DNA from: an uncultured Lentisphaerota bacterium
GTDB taxonomy: Bacteria > Verrucomicrobiota > Kiritimatiellia > CAIQIC01
NCBI GenBank assembly: GCA_903896925.1
Contig: CAITZM010000134.1
Coordinates: 1 to 64,000 of the forward strand
Length of the DNA: 64,000 nt
Reading direction: 5' to 3'
Notes under the pieces: model-generated
Databases searched by the model: none
What the model was told of the DNA's origin: nothing
What the model saw: only the letters and a program-made list of their open reading frames with translations
In this document: positions 36,801 to 44,213 of the stretch, one piece after another
How positions within the stretch are numbered: the first letter of the stretch is position 1
Layout of the letters: the number at the start of each line of letters is the position of its first letter
Program-made: the position numbers and the translations under genes

Positions 36801-37292
36801 CTGCGCGTAGGCCGCCTGTTCCTCCTGCCCCAGCGTTTGCAGGTGCTGGCGCAGTTTCTGCGTGGACTCCGGCGTCGGCTCCGGCTGGAACGCCCAGCGT
36901 TCCTTCGAGTGCCGCTCCCGCAGGGCGGTTTTCTCCTTGCGGAACTCCTGCAACAGATCCTTGTAGGTCTGCGCGTTCGCGTCCAGCTTGCTCGTAAGCT
37001 GCTGATATTTCCGCTGGAGCTGTTGCTCCTCCACCTGGTGCCGCTTGAGCAGGTCGGCGAGCGAGGCATCCGCCGCGCGGGCCGCGCCGAGCCACAGCCC
37101 CGCGCCCAACAGCAGGGCCGCGGCGATGCGGCCGGCATAAGTTTTCCAGGGGCTGGAAGCCCGGGGTGCGTGTTCTTCCAAGGATTGGGTCAACTCAGCC
37201 TGGCCTCTTCCAGTCCTTGGGGAAAGCGCGGGAACGTTTCCCCGAACTTTGGACAACAACCCCGCAGTCCTGCGACCACACCACGTGTTCAT
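30807..37292 (-). CDS. giant secreted protein (2161 aa) with tandem repeats and terminal zinc ribbons
   Basis: The start ATG 37292 has AGGAG nine bases upstream. About 50 residues encoded by TTTTCC-type repeats precede the hydrophobic signal segment (RIAAALLLGAGLWLGAARA). Then come a coiled coil (about 75-240), a Pro/Ala-rich region containing LVDRSGRPLSS and LVDRYGRPLAS, and a long charged helical region. Three 94-residue tandem repeats (NMQNGSDxQQQKI, ASHNSATKKDLQAQI, KDKDDYDQR) follow, then a Gly/Gln module (GDALVTSVQQGGQAFG) and Gly-rich linker. The C-terminus carries Cys pairs (ARCGATWPASQGTTRCPKC, then ESKCFKCKGPMD). No enzyme motif is seen. It is probably an extracellular or periplasmic fibre-like component. 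Confidence 0.8.
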   Translation of the reverse strand: MNTWCGRRTAGLLSKVRGNVPALSPRTGRGQAELTQSLEEHAPRASSPWKTYAGRIAAALLLGAGLWLGAARAADASLADLLKRHQVEEQQLQRKYQQLTSKLDANAQTYKDLLQEFRKEKTALRERHSKERWAFQPEPTPESTQKLRQHLQTLGQEEQAAYAQNQARAMARDGNALKAEVVDAYMPPDVAAKKLDAYAERIQAGHLGLSPAEETAALRNIESQKQHYEQAQVNRQAQLAANKKTADNTSSQLRNVQNEFGEPINAAFGLNRQTGATGGVTEGNPAADSTAHIVGKLEGQPTHGRVDDMHSWRYIRNDSGQIALDANRQPVKEVIVDPTPERVKEIKDAYNKRMGRSQTPAATTSAQTGERGTVARAGLETVERGGPGRLSLSGSAGAVNAGLPTAQPAAVAAGGAPPPPPGGPHQPTASSAAPGRPSGIPLEKALVPVTRAYEPGTLPPERSLVVQGSTPPPGRAAAPRGNTSLPRTPDTIYVTPDGTALTSHDQIVPVREKAIALPDRSGTALLNSKQPKIDLLKGMQPPAPAAVAGKPPFYDGTGTPIAFDGKPVVQPGKQLVDRSGRPLSSQGEAATAGAQGQLVDRYGRPLASSAQAPAQGQGVAAGGSPQLPNKELIRRQQAELEALSTRMNDLARNNPQLTSDPRAAEQLQNYHRAMADQIREKYAAQDNRIRDLKASGNAKDLYNTGGKKNPTNVKGDVDVTAASDKVAYEQMKDWKAAGKDVQDFPHKVVNNTDNMTVWRPDRALTERNKVGDRDAFATEGGKAGTGVKDAIKNDTGWVLDDQKKFLYGQADGDLKEMAKAVSKAGERMGLDKQNPELYRKLKDLQGYRGPDEAGVVKYGSEARTAGNDLADLRNKMKLEMDKAMQLAQDATPVKTKVSGPLNKTPSDNRVNSSNARAKAEDIALQEGLNARGSDWSGSKAEVRDAVRANFKDALDAQTRQRPFTSDDEVKRQNRASSDDIQASRDRVRDMARSEKGEIGTERGTRFDVMTKPTGNGANIELPDGTIKKPSSLLDGGRSSFVKPVAEPIRGAFDKLGILAMAGAAAQATVEKQGEAADQGRSHLRGDEMLDVVDKASGFQPWRNNYYDALNQAAQEKVRAGTPDSKLDTALTVTKAMGKGTYDTMKQMGDGMINEPARQAIQEEEEAARRERREPNYARSYANGVKKAVETTLVTPLTTAIADHGTLDERRAAGQTINTEKALLKDLPGFVAEDINKLKGDLVKLNDPKNHDPNDPWVQNQIKETRAQLQQKYNELETYGRMTRNVLTHDPAAGDGALKNSLPVIRDTLLQKDLDPVLATTAPGSKERAEMEKFASNLKADLNSTDPQKRQMAAATLQAWQQDPSLALSKQTPNQGGGPGGDMLNTFNNTLKDGKLAMDTLSVLNEHGLNVDGKDLANLAGNDQGKEPAGPQNRKLTPEEREQLASQITDDIMKKNRLDTAGNTGPNSPLQQALALFPDKPEPKEPMPPEPPPDPNADKKRNLLNYADNMQNGSDAQQQKIDELRAQKDASHNSATKKDLQAQIDQAKKDKDDYDQRVATTKQTLNDLGVKTGPAGPTVGQTADGTPTADGYTAQQLSNYANNMQNGSDGRQQKINDLQAQIDASHNSATKKDLQAQIAQQQKDKDDYDQRLADTQKGLAALGVRPGGPGPVVSTAADGTPTANGYTANQLNNYLNNMQNGSDGQQQKINDLQAQIDASHNSATKKDLQAQIAQQQKDKDDYDQRVAATQKDLNALPPPTTLPPDGTGGNTPVAMGQDSGQPTPPGDGTTPPADGNTQPNNLNTMEPTAGGDGGNFTLPTPNLLNIFGDGFNNDRSSQAGTAFNNMNLQQKFTQVAQVADDANNQSRFVRDAAGNDYNLTLGQSAQTTAQGQQQNSWGTVIGDALVTSVQQGGQAFGTTLGGAAGNGVNNLIRNAMDGRPQNNGGGNEPAAGGSAPAGNPGSSTPANSGGGGGGGTPPPAGGSSGGGATPPASGGDQGIVGSQSNPDGTITVTYSCGNTWTGKPPAPPKCPKCGQGDQTSTTVNANSATPPAGGDANMARCARCGATWPASQGTTRCPKCNSVGVVSSTASALGTAGGAGGASAPQPAADHCYVKKRNPDKHWGDGDVTVDAEMHCKVQGDWHLSNVFYIESKCFKCKGPMD
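32026..32783 (-). repeat. 282-bp tandem repeat, about 2.7 copies, in the giant gene
   Basis: Copies begin (minus strand) at 32783, 32501 and 32219, spaced exactly 282 bp (94 codons). The third lacks its tail. Long stretches are identical at DNA level, so the expansion is recent or homogenised. Confidence 0.9.
37141..37250. repeat. cluster of TTCCA/TGGAA palindromes in the 5' end of the giant gene
   Basis: TTTTCCAG-GG-GCTGGAAG at 37142-37159, and looser copies near 37173-37190 (TTCTTCCAAGGATTGGG), 37205-37226 and 37232-37253. They are translated as the residues before the signal segment. This is either an in-frame insertion of dispersed repeats or a sign that translation really begins downstream. 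Confidence 0.65.
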
Positions 37293-37392
37293 GGCAACAA
37301 CTCCTGCGTTTTAAGCGCTCATTCCGGCTTTATTACCCAATCCTACGACTTGATATTCCGCCCGCGACCGGCCACTTTCAAGTGACTTTTCT

Positions 37393-37995
37393 TCACAAGC
37401 CCTGCCGCTGCCGCAGCGCCTTTTCGATGCGTTCGAAGAGGTCGCGATAGGCCTCCGGCAGCTCCACTTCCACGGCCTGCTCCGCCGGCGGTGCGTGGAT
37501 GAGCACGCTGCGGCCGCGCCGGTACCACGTGCCATTCTGTTCCTCATGGTAGGACATCGCCGGCAAGGTGCCGCGCCGGGTCATCACGATCCGCTGGCGG
37601 GTCTGGTTCCCGGCGGCCCACGGCTCGGTGTGGATCACGAGTTCCTGCCAGCGCGCCCACTTCTTCGTCACGTCCTCGTGCAGCCGCGTGGTTTCCTGCC
37701 GCGTTCGCAGGTTCAGCTCGCGCTCGTCCTCCGGGCCCAGCGACTCGTTCTTGCGCGCGGTGGTGGCGCGGATCAGCCCCGCGGGCTTGTCCACCACCTC
37801 CAGCTGCCAGCCGGTATCCTGCAGGACGGCGATGGTCGCGGCAAAAACCAGGTCCGTTTTTCCGGTGAAGATCAACGTCTGCATGGTTGCCCGATCGGCG
37901 GGCGGCAGCACCTTGGGCGCCGGCAGGCGGCTGGGCGGCAACTGGCAACCGGTCGCCCCCAGCGCCACAACGGCCAGCACAATGAGTTTATTCAT
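37393..37995 (-). CDS. small envelope lipoprotein
   Basis: A 200-residue lipoprotein (LIVLAVVALGATGC lipobox at the N-terminus). The mature part has a mixed alpha/beta pattern (FTGKTDLVFAATIAVLQDTG, then LEVVDKPAGLIRATT) reminiscent of BamC- or DUF4810-like folds, but I cannot name a family. GGAGCAAG precedes the ATG. It is the second gene of the envelope cluster, 15 bp after the Fn3 fusion stop and 100 bp before the giant gene. Confidence 0.75.
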   Translation of the reverse strand: MNKLIVLAVVALGATGCQLPPSRLPAPKVLPPADRATMQTLIFTGKTDLVFAATIAVLQDTGWQLEVVDKPAGLIRATTARKNESLGPEDERELNLRTRQETTRLHEDVTKKWARWQELVIHTEPWAAGNQTRQRIVMTRRGTLPAMSYHEEQNGTWYRRGRSVLIHAPPAEQAVEVELPEAYRDLFERIEKALRQRQGL

Positions 37996-38010
37996 GGGAC
38001 TTGCTCCGGC

Positions 38011-41000
38011 TTACTTTTTCGGTTCGGGCGCCGGCACGGCCGGCGGCGTCAGGTCCAGCGGCGCGCCCCGCGCGCTCTCCAACTTCTCCGCGTCCACCGC
38101 GCTGACCAGCACCCGGAGGCCCTTGCCGACCGCTTCGGCCGTCAGCATGTACGCATTCGTCTCCACGGTCGCCAGAGGGTCGGCGCCAAACAAGGTTTTT
38201 TTCCAGACCTTGTAAACCTTGATGTCCGGCGAGGGCGAAGCCGCCCACGTCAGCGTGACCTGGTTTTCCTGCCACTGTGCCACCAGGTTTTGCGGTGCGA
38301 CCGGCAGCGGCCGCGAGGCCCCCGCAGCCACCTCGCTCCAGACGCTCTCCAGTTCGTCGCGATCCACCGCCTTGACGCGGTAGCAGCGCGCCTCGCCGTC
38401 GCTGAGCCCGTCTTCCACGGCGCTCACCCGCTCGTCGGCCGTGGCGCTGACGCGCGTCACTTCGCGAAAGCGGCTGGCAGGCGCGGCGGCGGCCTCGAGC
38501 ACGTAGCAGGCGATATCGCTCTCGGGGTTCGCGCGCCAGGCGAGCCGCACGGCCTTCGGTACGCCCGCCGTCGCCGCCAGGTCGCGTGGCACGGCCGGCG
38601 CGGGCTTCGTGGTGGCCGCCGCCTCGGCCGAGGGTGCGGAGCGCACCTGGGCCGTGTTGAACGCGACGACCCGATAGCGGTATTCCGCCCGGTCCTGCAA
38701 CTGGCCGAGCCCCTTGCGTGCGCCGCCCCGGTCCATGAAGGAAACCGTCTCGCGGCCGGCGACGCTGGCGAGGTTGGTGCAGGCGCTTTCGCCGGGCGCC
38801 TGCCGCAGGATGTCGTAGCCGATGACCTTCTCGTCGGGCGAGGCCTCCCACGCCACGGGCACCTCGCGCGGCCGCGCGCTCTGTGCCTTGACCCCGGTCA
38901 CCGCCGGCGGCGCGCCGCGGGTCACGGCCTGTGCGCTCTCCGAGTCCGCGCTCTCCGACGCGACCGCGTTGACGGCGCGGATCCGGTAGGCGTAGGCGCG
39001 CTCGTCGCCGAGGTTGCCGGGGTCACCGCCGCCGTCGAGGAAGCTTGTCTTCGCGCGCCCTTCGATGCGCGCGATCTTCTCGAACGCCCGGTCGGGTGCG
39101 TCGCGGCGGAAGAGGTCATAGCAGACGACGTCGGCCTCCGGGCTGGGCGACCACGTCAGCGGTACGCAGCGCACCTCGGCGTTTTTCGCGGCCAACGTGC
39201 GCACGACCGCCGGCGGCGGGCGTGTTGTCACGTCCACCGGAGCGGAGGCCGGCCCGACCGCGCCGAGCTTGTTGACCGCGGTGATGCGGTAGAGATACTT
39301 CGTGCTGTCGCGCAGTTCGGACTGGGGCGTACCACCCTCCTGGAAGACGGGCTCCTTCACCTCTGCCAGCTTCTTGAACTGCTCCGGGGTGGCGGCCTCG
39401 GCGCGTTCCACGATGTACTTCGCCACCCATTCCGCCGCCGAGGGCTTCCACATCAGGCGCACCGCGCGCGAGGCGCACGCCTCCGCCTCCACGCCCGCGG
39501 GCGGCGCGGGTGGCGGCTGCGTCGTCACGGCGACCGGACGGGACGGCGCGCCGACCGAGCCCACGCGGTTGATGGCCGTGAGGCGATACAGGTATGGCGT
39601 GTTGTCCTGCAGGCCGGTCTTTTCCGTGCCGCCCTCCTCGAAGACAAGGTCTTTGACCTCGCCGAGCTTGACGAACTTATCCGGCGCGCCGGCCTCGGCG
39701 CGCTCGACGATGTATTTCACCACCCCCTCGCTCGGCGAGGCGTCCCACGTCACTTTCAGTTTGCGGGGCGCGCTCGGCCCGGCCTTGAGCTGGGGTGGCG
39801 GCTCTGGCGGTGGAGCGGTCAGCGCCTTCGCCGGCGCGCTGGCGTCGCTCTCGCGGCCGTTTGCCGCCAGCGCCACGAGCCGGTAGAAATAGGTTTTCGT
39901 ATCGCCCAGCGGCGCCTGGGCGAGCCCGGTATCGCGATATTCGCCATCCCCGGGCGAAACCTTGGCCACGATGCCAAAGGGTTCGTCGGCGGCATCGGCG
40001 CGCTCGAGCCGGTAGTGCTTCGCATTGTCGTCCGGCTTGTGCCAGCGCAGCACCACTTCGCGCAGGCCGTTGGTCGTGGCGGTCAGCGCCTGGGGTACCG
40101 GCGGCGGCGGCTCGTCGAGTTCCAGCGGCACGCCCGGCAGGCTCTCCAGCCCGTCGGCTTCGACCATCGTCAAGGTGACGACCAGTCTTTTCCCGACATC
40201 GCCAAAGCGCAGCACGAATTCCGGCTTCGCAGTCTCGGCGAGAGGCTCTTTGCCGCCTTTTTTCCAGACGCGGTAGGTCGTGACATCCTTCTGTGGCGGG
40301 GACCAGGCGAGCTTGATCTCGCCGGGGCTGTACTCCACGGCGACCTTGTCGGGCGCGGGCGGCAGCGGCTTGGTGTGCGCCGCGACCGGCACGGACCATG
40401 GGCCGGGGAGCGCGGTGTCGTTGAGCGCCCTGACGCGATAGCGGTAGGTGAAATCGTCCTTGAGCGCCCCGAGTCCGGCCGCGTCCTTGGCTGTGCCGCG
40501 GTCCGCATAGGCCACCGTGTCGCGTCCGGCCATTTTGATGAATTCCAGGAACGGCCCATCGGCGCCCTCGCTGCGCTGGATTTCATAGGTCAGCACCGTC
40601 ACGTCCGGCGTGGCCTGCCACGCCAGCCGGACCTCGCGCGGCAGACTGGAGGCGGCCTGCACACCGGCGACTTGCGGCGGCGCACCGCGCGTCTCCGCCT
40701 GCAAGGTGACCGCCTGCACACTCGCCACGCCGACCGCATTGATGGCGCGGATCTGATAACGATAGGCGGTGCCATCGGGGAGCTTTTCGTCCTTCCAGGT
40801 CGTCGTGTTGCGCCCTTGCACCGTGGTGAGCGGTGCGAACTTGTCATCCTTGTCCTTTGCGCGGACGATGTCGTAGCGCACCACGTCCTCCTCCGGGCTG
40901 GCCTTCCACGTCAGCGGCACGCACCGCAGCGCGCCGGCGGCGGCGGCGGCCTGCACCGGCAGCGGCGGCGGCCGCGTCGCGACCTGCACCGGCGCGGCGG

Positions 41001-42264
41001 GCGCACTCTGCGCGCCGACGCGGTTGACCGTTGTCACGCGGTAGGCATAGGTCGCGCCGTCCGCCGTGGCGGTCGTGTCGCGAAATTCCGCCTTCTCCGC
41101 CGTCCCGGCCTTTTCGAACGCCGCCTTCGCGCCCGGCCCGGCGCGTTCCACCAGATAATGGGCGATGCCTTCCGCCACGGCAGGCTGCCATACGAGTTGC
41201 ACCACGCGCGCCGCGGGCGCCGTCACGCGCAGGTTGGTCGGCGGCTCCGGCGGCGGGGCGGTCAGGCTCTCCTTGACCTGCGACGGCGCACTCTCGACCC
41301 GGTCGGACAGGGCCACCACCCGGTAGAAATAGGCCGTGCTGTCCTGCAGCGGTTTCCCGCGTTCGCCGGTGTCGTGAAACTCGCGTTTCTCCGCGGCGAT
41401 CGTCCCCAGCGCGGCGAACGGCCCCTTGACCGTGGTCGCGCGCTCGATGCGATAGTCGAGCCCGCGCTCCTTCGGCACGCCCCAGGTCAGCATGACTTCG
41501 CGCAGGCCCAGGTCGGAAACCTTGAAATCCGGCGGCGCGAGCAGCGGCGCGCTGGAGGCCCGGGCCGGCGCCGGCTCGCCCGCGCGCCCGGTCGGGGCGG
41601 GGGTTGGGGCGGAGTTGCGGCCGACGGGCTGTTCTGGTGGCGCCCCGTCGCCCTTGCGCCCCGCGCCCGCGGCCACCGGCTGCACGTGCCAGTGCGTGTA
41701 CAGGCCGGCGACGATCTCGTGCGCCACCGCGCGCGCCTGCTCCGGCAGCGTCAGGGCTTTGGAGTCGGCGCGTTTCGCCAGGTCCGAGCTCCACATCACC
41801 TTGCCGCTGGCGCAGTCGATCAGCCGCGCCGTGATGCCGACCACCGGGTAGGGATGCCCGCTCTGCGCCACCGTCGCGTATTCGTCCACGGTGCCGATCA
41901 CCACGCCCTCGGCACCCAGCATGTTGCCGACCTCTGCCGCGCGCGCGGCGGACAGGCCCGCCAGCGAGAGTTCGGATTCGCTGAGCACCTTGGCCATCTG
42001 GCCGCGCTCAACGAGTTCGTAACGGCCGGCCCGGAGCATCTCGGTGACGAACAGGTCGGAGATCGAGGTGCCGATGAGTTCCGTCTGCGCCTTGAACGGC
42101 ATGATGGCGATCTTCCTGATGGGGGAGGGCACCGGCGCCACGTAGATATTGGCGCGCGACGCCACATCGCGGAAATAGGCGTCCTGCTCCGTCGTGGCGC
42201 AACCCGCCAGCCAGAGCGCGAGCGCCGCGCCGCACACCACCTGCTCAACTCGTGACTTCATCAT
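38011..42264 (-). CDS. CsgG-like lipoprotein fused to twelve fibronectin type III domains
   Basis: A 1417-residue protein and first gene of the envelope cluster. Lipobox LALWLAGC is followed by a CsgG-like domain (about 40-195; KIAIMPFKAQTELIGTSISD, YELVERGQMAKVLSE, GVVIGTVDEYATV), a Pro/Ala linker (200-245), then twelve Fn3 units of about 97 residues separated by PPP/PLP linkers (each with a V.LxW strand and a YxYRVxAxN strand). Units 1, 3, 4 and 5 pair with 6, 9, 10 and 12, pointing to a block duplication; units 7 and 8 are near copies. GGGAGG sits so close to the first ATG that the second ATG (42261) may be used. Known Fn3 roles are adhesion and spacing. A lipid-anchored secretion or surface scaffold is inferred. 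Confidence 0.88.
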   Translation of the reverse strand: MMKSRVEQVVCGAALALWLAGCATTEQDAYFRDVASRANIYVAPVPSPIRKIAIMPFKAQTELIGTSISDLFVTEMLRAGRYELVERGQMAKVLSESELSLAGLSAARAAEVGNMLGAEGVVIGTVDEYATVAQSGHPYPVVGITARLIDCASGKVMWSSDLAKRADSKALTLPEQARAVAHEIVAGLYTHWHVQPVAAGAGRKGDGAPPEQPVGRNSAPTPAPTGRAGEPAPARASSAPLLAPPDFKVSDLGLREVMLTWGVPKERGLDYRIERATTVKGPFAALGTIAAEKREFHDTGERGKPLQDSTAYFYRVVALSDRVESAPSQVKESLTAPPPEPPTNLRVTAPAARVVQLVWQPAVAEGIAHYLVERAGPGAKAAFEKAGTAEKAEFRDTTATADGATYAYRVTTVNRVGAQSAPAAPVQVATRPPPLPVQAAAAAGALRCVPLTWKASPEEDVVRYDIVRAKDKDDKFAPLTTVQGRNTTTWKDEKLPDGTAYRYQIRAINAVGVASVQAVTLQAETRGAPPQVAGVQAASSLPREVRLAWQATPDVTVLTYEIQRSEGADGPFLEFIKMAGRDTVAYADRGTAKDAAGLGALKDDFTYRYRVRALNDTALPGPWSVPVAAHTKPLPPAPDKVAVEYSPGEIKLAWSPPQKDVTTYRVWKKGGKEPLAETAKPEFVLRFGDVGKRLVVTLTMVEADGLESLPGVPLELDEPPPPVPQALTATTNGLREVVLRWHKPDDNAKHYRLERADAADEPFGIVAKVSPGDGEYRDTGLAQAPLGDTKTYFYRLVALAANGRESDASAPAKALTAPPPEPPPQLKAGPSAPRKLKVTWDASPSEGVVKYIVERAEAGAPDKFVKLGEVKDLVFEEGGTEKTGLQDNTPYLYRLTAINRVGSVGAPSRPVAVTTQPPPAPPAGVEAEACASRAVRLMWKPSAAEWVAKYIVERAEAATPEQFKKLAEVKEPVFQEGGTPQSELRDSTKYLYRITAVNKLGAVGPASAPVDVTTRPPPAVVRTLAAKNAEVRCVPLTWSPSPEADVVCYDLFRRDAPDRAFEKIARIEGRAKTSFLDGGGDPGNLGDERAYAYRIRAVNAVASESADSESAQAVTRGAPPAVTGVKAQSARPREVPVAWEASPDEKVIGYDILRQAPGESACTNLASVAGRETVSFMDRGGARKGLGQLQDRAEYRYRVVAFNTAQVRSAPSAEAAATTKPAPAVPRDLAATAGVPKAVRLAWRANPESDIACYVLEAAAAPASRFREVTRVSATADERVSAVEDGLSDGEARCYRVKAVDRDELESVWSEVAAGASRPLPVAPQNLVAQWQENQVTLTWAASPSPDIKVYKVWKKTLFGADPLATVETNAYMLTAEAVGKGLRVLVSAVDAEKLESARGAPLDLTPPAVPAPEPKK

Positions 42265-42653
42265 GCCTCCCGCCTACGGATCAACCTTACAGGCCGAGTT
42301 ATCATCCGAAACGCCGCGGTCGTAAGCAAGCGCTTTCCGCCGCCCGGGCGCTTTTCTCGGGGTCCGGCGTGTTGCCCGGTTGCTGCGCCGGCGGGTTTGC
42401 GGACAGCGTCCCCGGCTGAGGTCGGGGACCGCCGGTGGTTTCCCGTTGCGTCAAATAGAAACGACACCGAAACGGCGCGGACTGCCGGAGCCTGTTGCGT
42501 CATAATGATGACACCAAGGGGGATAGCCTCTGGCGAGGAGGGACAGATGGAAGAAGCGTACGCTTGGCACAGCGGTTTCGGCTTCGCGCCTTTGAAAAAG
42601 CTGTTTCTGGAGGGGCAAGGCTGTTAGAGTCCGCGAAAATTCGGAGTCATACA
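42265..42653. promoter_or_regulatory. divergent control region between envelope cluster and SPFH operon
   Basis: This 389-bp gap contains no gene and must hold promoters for the 17-kb minus-strand cluster and the plus-strand SPFH operon. TTGCGTCATAATGATGAC near 42495 includes a possible -10 for the plus strand. I see no strong operator. Confidence 0.4.
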
Positions 42654-44213
42654 ATGGAAAAACAACATGGTTGGGGCGGTCCGCCGCCGGTGCCGGGTAT
42701 GGGGACGACGCCGTCACGCATGAGCCGCGGGCTGGGCTGCGCGGCACTGGTCGCGCTGCTCGCAGTCGCCGTGGTTTTGGGGCTGCCGGTCTGGGTCTGG
42801 TTCTGGTGGCGCATCGAGCCGGGCGCGGACGAGATCGCTGTCATGATCCGCAAGACGGGCGAGAACCTGCCGTCGGGCGAAATCCTCGCGGTGCAGCCGG
42901 GGCAGAAGGGCCTCCAGCTCGACGTGCTGACGCCGGGCGGGCGCTATTTCAAGAATCCCTACACCTGGGGCTGGGAACTGGTGCCCGTCACGGATATTCC
43001 GGCGGGCAAGCTGGGCGTGCAGACGCGGCTGTTCGGCAAGGATTTGCCGCCGGGCCAGATCATGGCGGCGAAGGACTCCAAGGGCATCCTGCAGGAAGTT
43101 CTGGGCCCGGGCAAACACTTCGTCAATCCCTTCGCCTATCAGGTGCAGATTGTGGACGCGATCAACATCCGGCCGGGCTGCGTGGGCGTGGTGACGCGAT
43201 TGGTCGGCAAGGATCCGCTGACCGACGGCCTGCCGGTGGAGCAGCGCAATACGTTCATCGTCGGTGCGGGGCTCAAGGGCGTGCAGGCGGAGGTGCTCGA
43301 TCCGGGCACGCACTATCTGAATCCGTATCTGGTGAACGTGATCGAGGTGAATCTCCAGAGCCAGCGCTTTGAGCTGAGCGGCGAAGACGCGATCAATTTC
43401 CTGACGATGGATGGCTTTACGGTCCACGTCGAGGGCACGTTCGAGTTCGCGCTGATCCGCGAGCAGTCGGCGCTGCTGTTGCACCAGGTGGGCGACATGG
43501 AAGACATCATCAAGAAGGTCATCCTACCTCGCGCCCGCGGGTTCAGCCGCATCGAGGGCAGCAAGAATCCGGCGCTGAACTACATCGTCGGCGAGATGCG
43601 CCAGCAGTTCCAGGACAACCTCGAGAAGCACCTGCGCGAGACGTGCAAGGCGTCGGGCGTGGCGATCAAGTCGGTTTTGATCCGCAACATCACGGTGCCG
43701 GAGCAGATTGCCAAGATCATCCGCGAACGCGAGGTGGCCAAGCAGACGGCGAAGATGTACGACCAGCAGATCGAGCAGGCGAAGTCAAAGGCCGAACTGA
43801 CGAAGCAGGAAATGCTTGCGCAGCAGAACGAGGAAAAGGTGAAGGCCGATACGCTCGCGCTGCAGGCGACGATCCTCGCGAAGCAGGAACAGACGGTGAA
43901 ACTGACCGCGGCCGCCCAGGGCCTCGCGGTGGCCAAGCTCGAAAACGACGCCGCCGTGGCGCAGGCGGCGGCGATCATCGCCATGGCCGGCGGCGACCAG
44001 GCGGTCGTGCAGTATAACAACGAGGCCGAGGCCGCGGTGTTCCGCAGCCAGGCGACCGCGTTCGGCAGCGGCTTGAACTACGCCAAGTACCTGTTCTACC
44101 AAAAGGTCGGGCCGCGCATCGAAACGATCCTGACCACCGACAAGGGCGATGGGCTCGGCGCGCTGTTCCTGCCCTACATGCCGGCCGCGCAGCAGAAAGA
44201 GGTGGCCAAGTGA
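42654..44213 (+). CDS. SPFH/Band 7 (flotillin-like) membrane protein with triplicated N-terminal motif
   Basis: A 519-residue protein starting at ATG 42654 (CGGAG upstream). One transmembrane helix (about 25-52) is followed by three repeats of a motif like GxxLAxxGxKGxxxxVLxPGxHYxNPYxxxV...IxxGxVGVVTRLxGK. Then come the SPFH core (FLTMDGFTVHVEGTFEFALI, then IVGEMRQQFQDNLEKHL) and a long Ala/Glu/Lys coiled coil ending near residue 480. Flotillin-type proteins oligomerise at membranes and organise microdomains. The triplicated motif is not in standard flotillins. It is co-translated with the next gene (GTGA overlap). Confidence 0.88.
   Translation: MEKQHGWGGPPPVPGMGTTPSRMSRGLGCAALVALLAVAVVLGLPVWVWFWWRIEPGADEIAVMIRKTGENLPSGEILAVQPGQKGLQLDVLTPGGRYFKNPYTWGWELVPVTDIPAGKLGVQTRLFGKDLPPGQIMAAKDSKGILQEVLGPGKHFVNPFAYQVQIVDAINIRPGCVGVVTRLVGKDPLTDGLPVEQRNTFIVGAGLKGVQAEVLDPGTHYLNPYLVNVIEVNLQSQRFELSGEDAINFLTMDGFTVHVEGTFEFALIREQSALLLHQVGDMEDIIKKVILPRARGFSRIEGSKNPALNYIVGEMRQQFQDNLEKHLRETCKASGVAIKSVLIRNITVPEQIAKIIREREVAKQTAKMYDQQIEQAKSKAELTKQEMLAQQNEEKVKADTLALQATILAKQEQTVKLTAAAQGLAVAKLENDAAVAQAAAIIAMAGGDQAVVQYNNEAEAAVFRSQATAFGSGLNYAKYLFYQKVGPRIETILTTDKGDGLGALFLPYMPAAQQKEVAK

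Noticed and set aside
37495..42255. A 1586-codon open frame on the plus strand opposite the CsgG-Fn3 gene
   Set aside because: It is an antisense shadow of a very GC-rich, repetitive gene. The minus-strand product has a lipobox, a CsgG-like domain and twelve regular Fn3 units; the plus-strand product is Arg/His/Gly-rich without domains.
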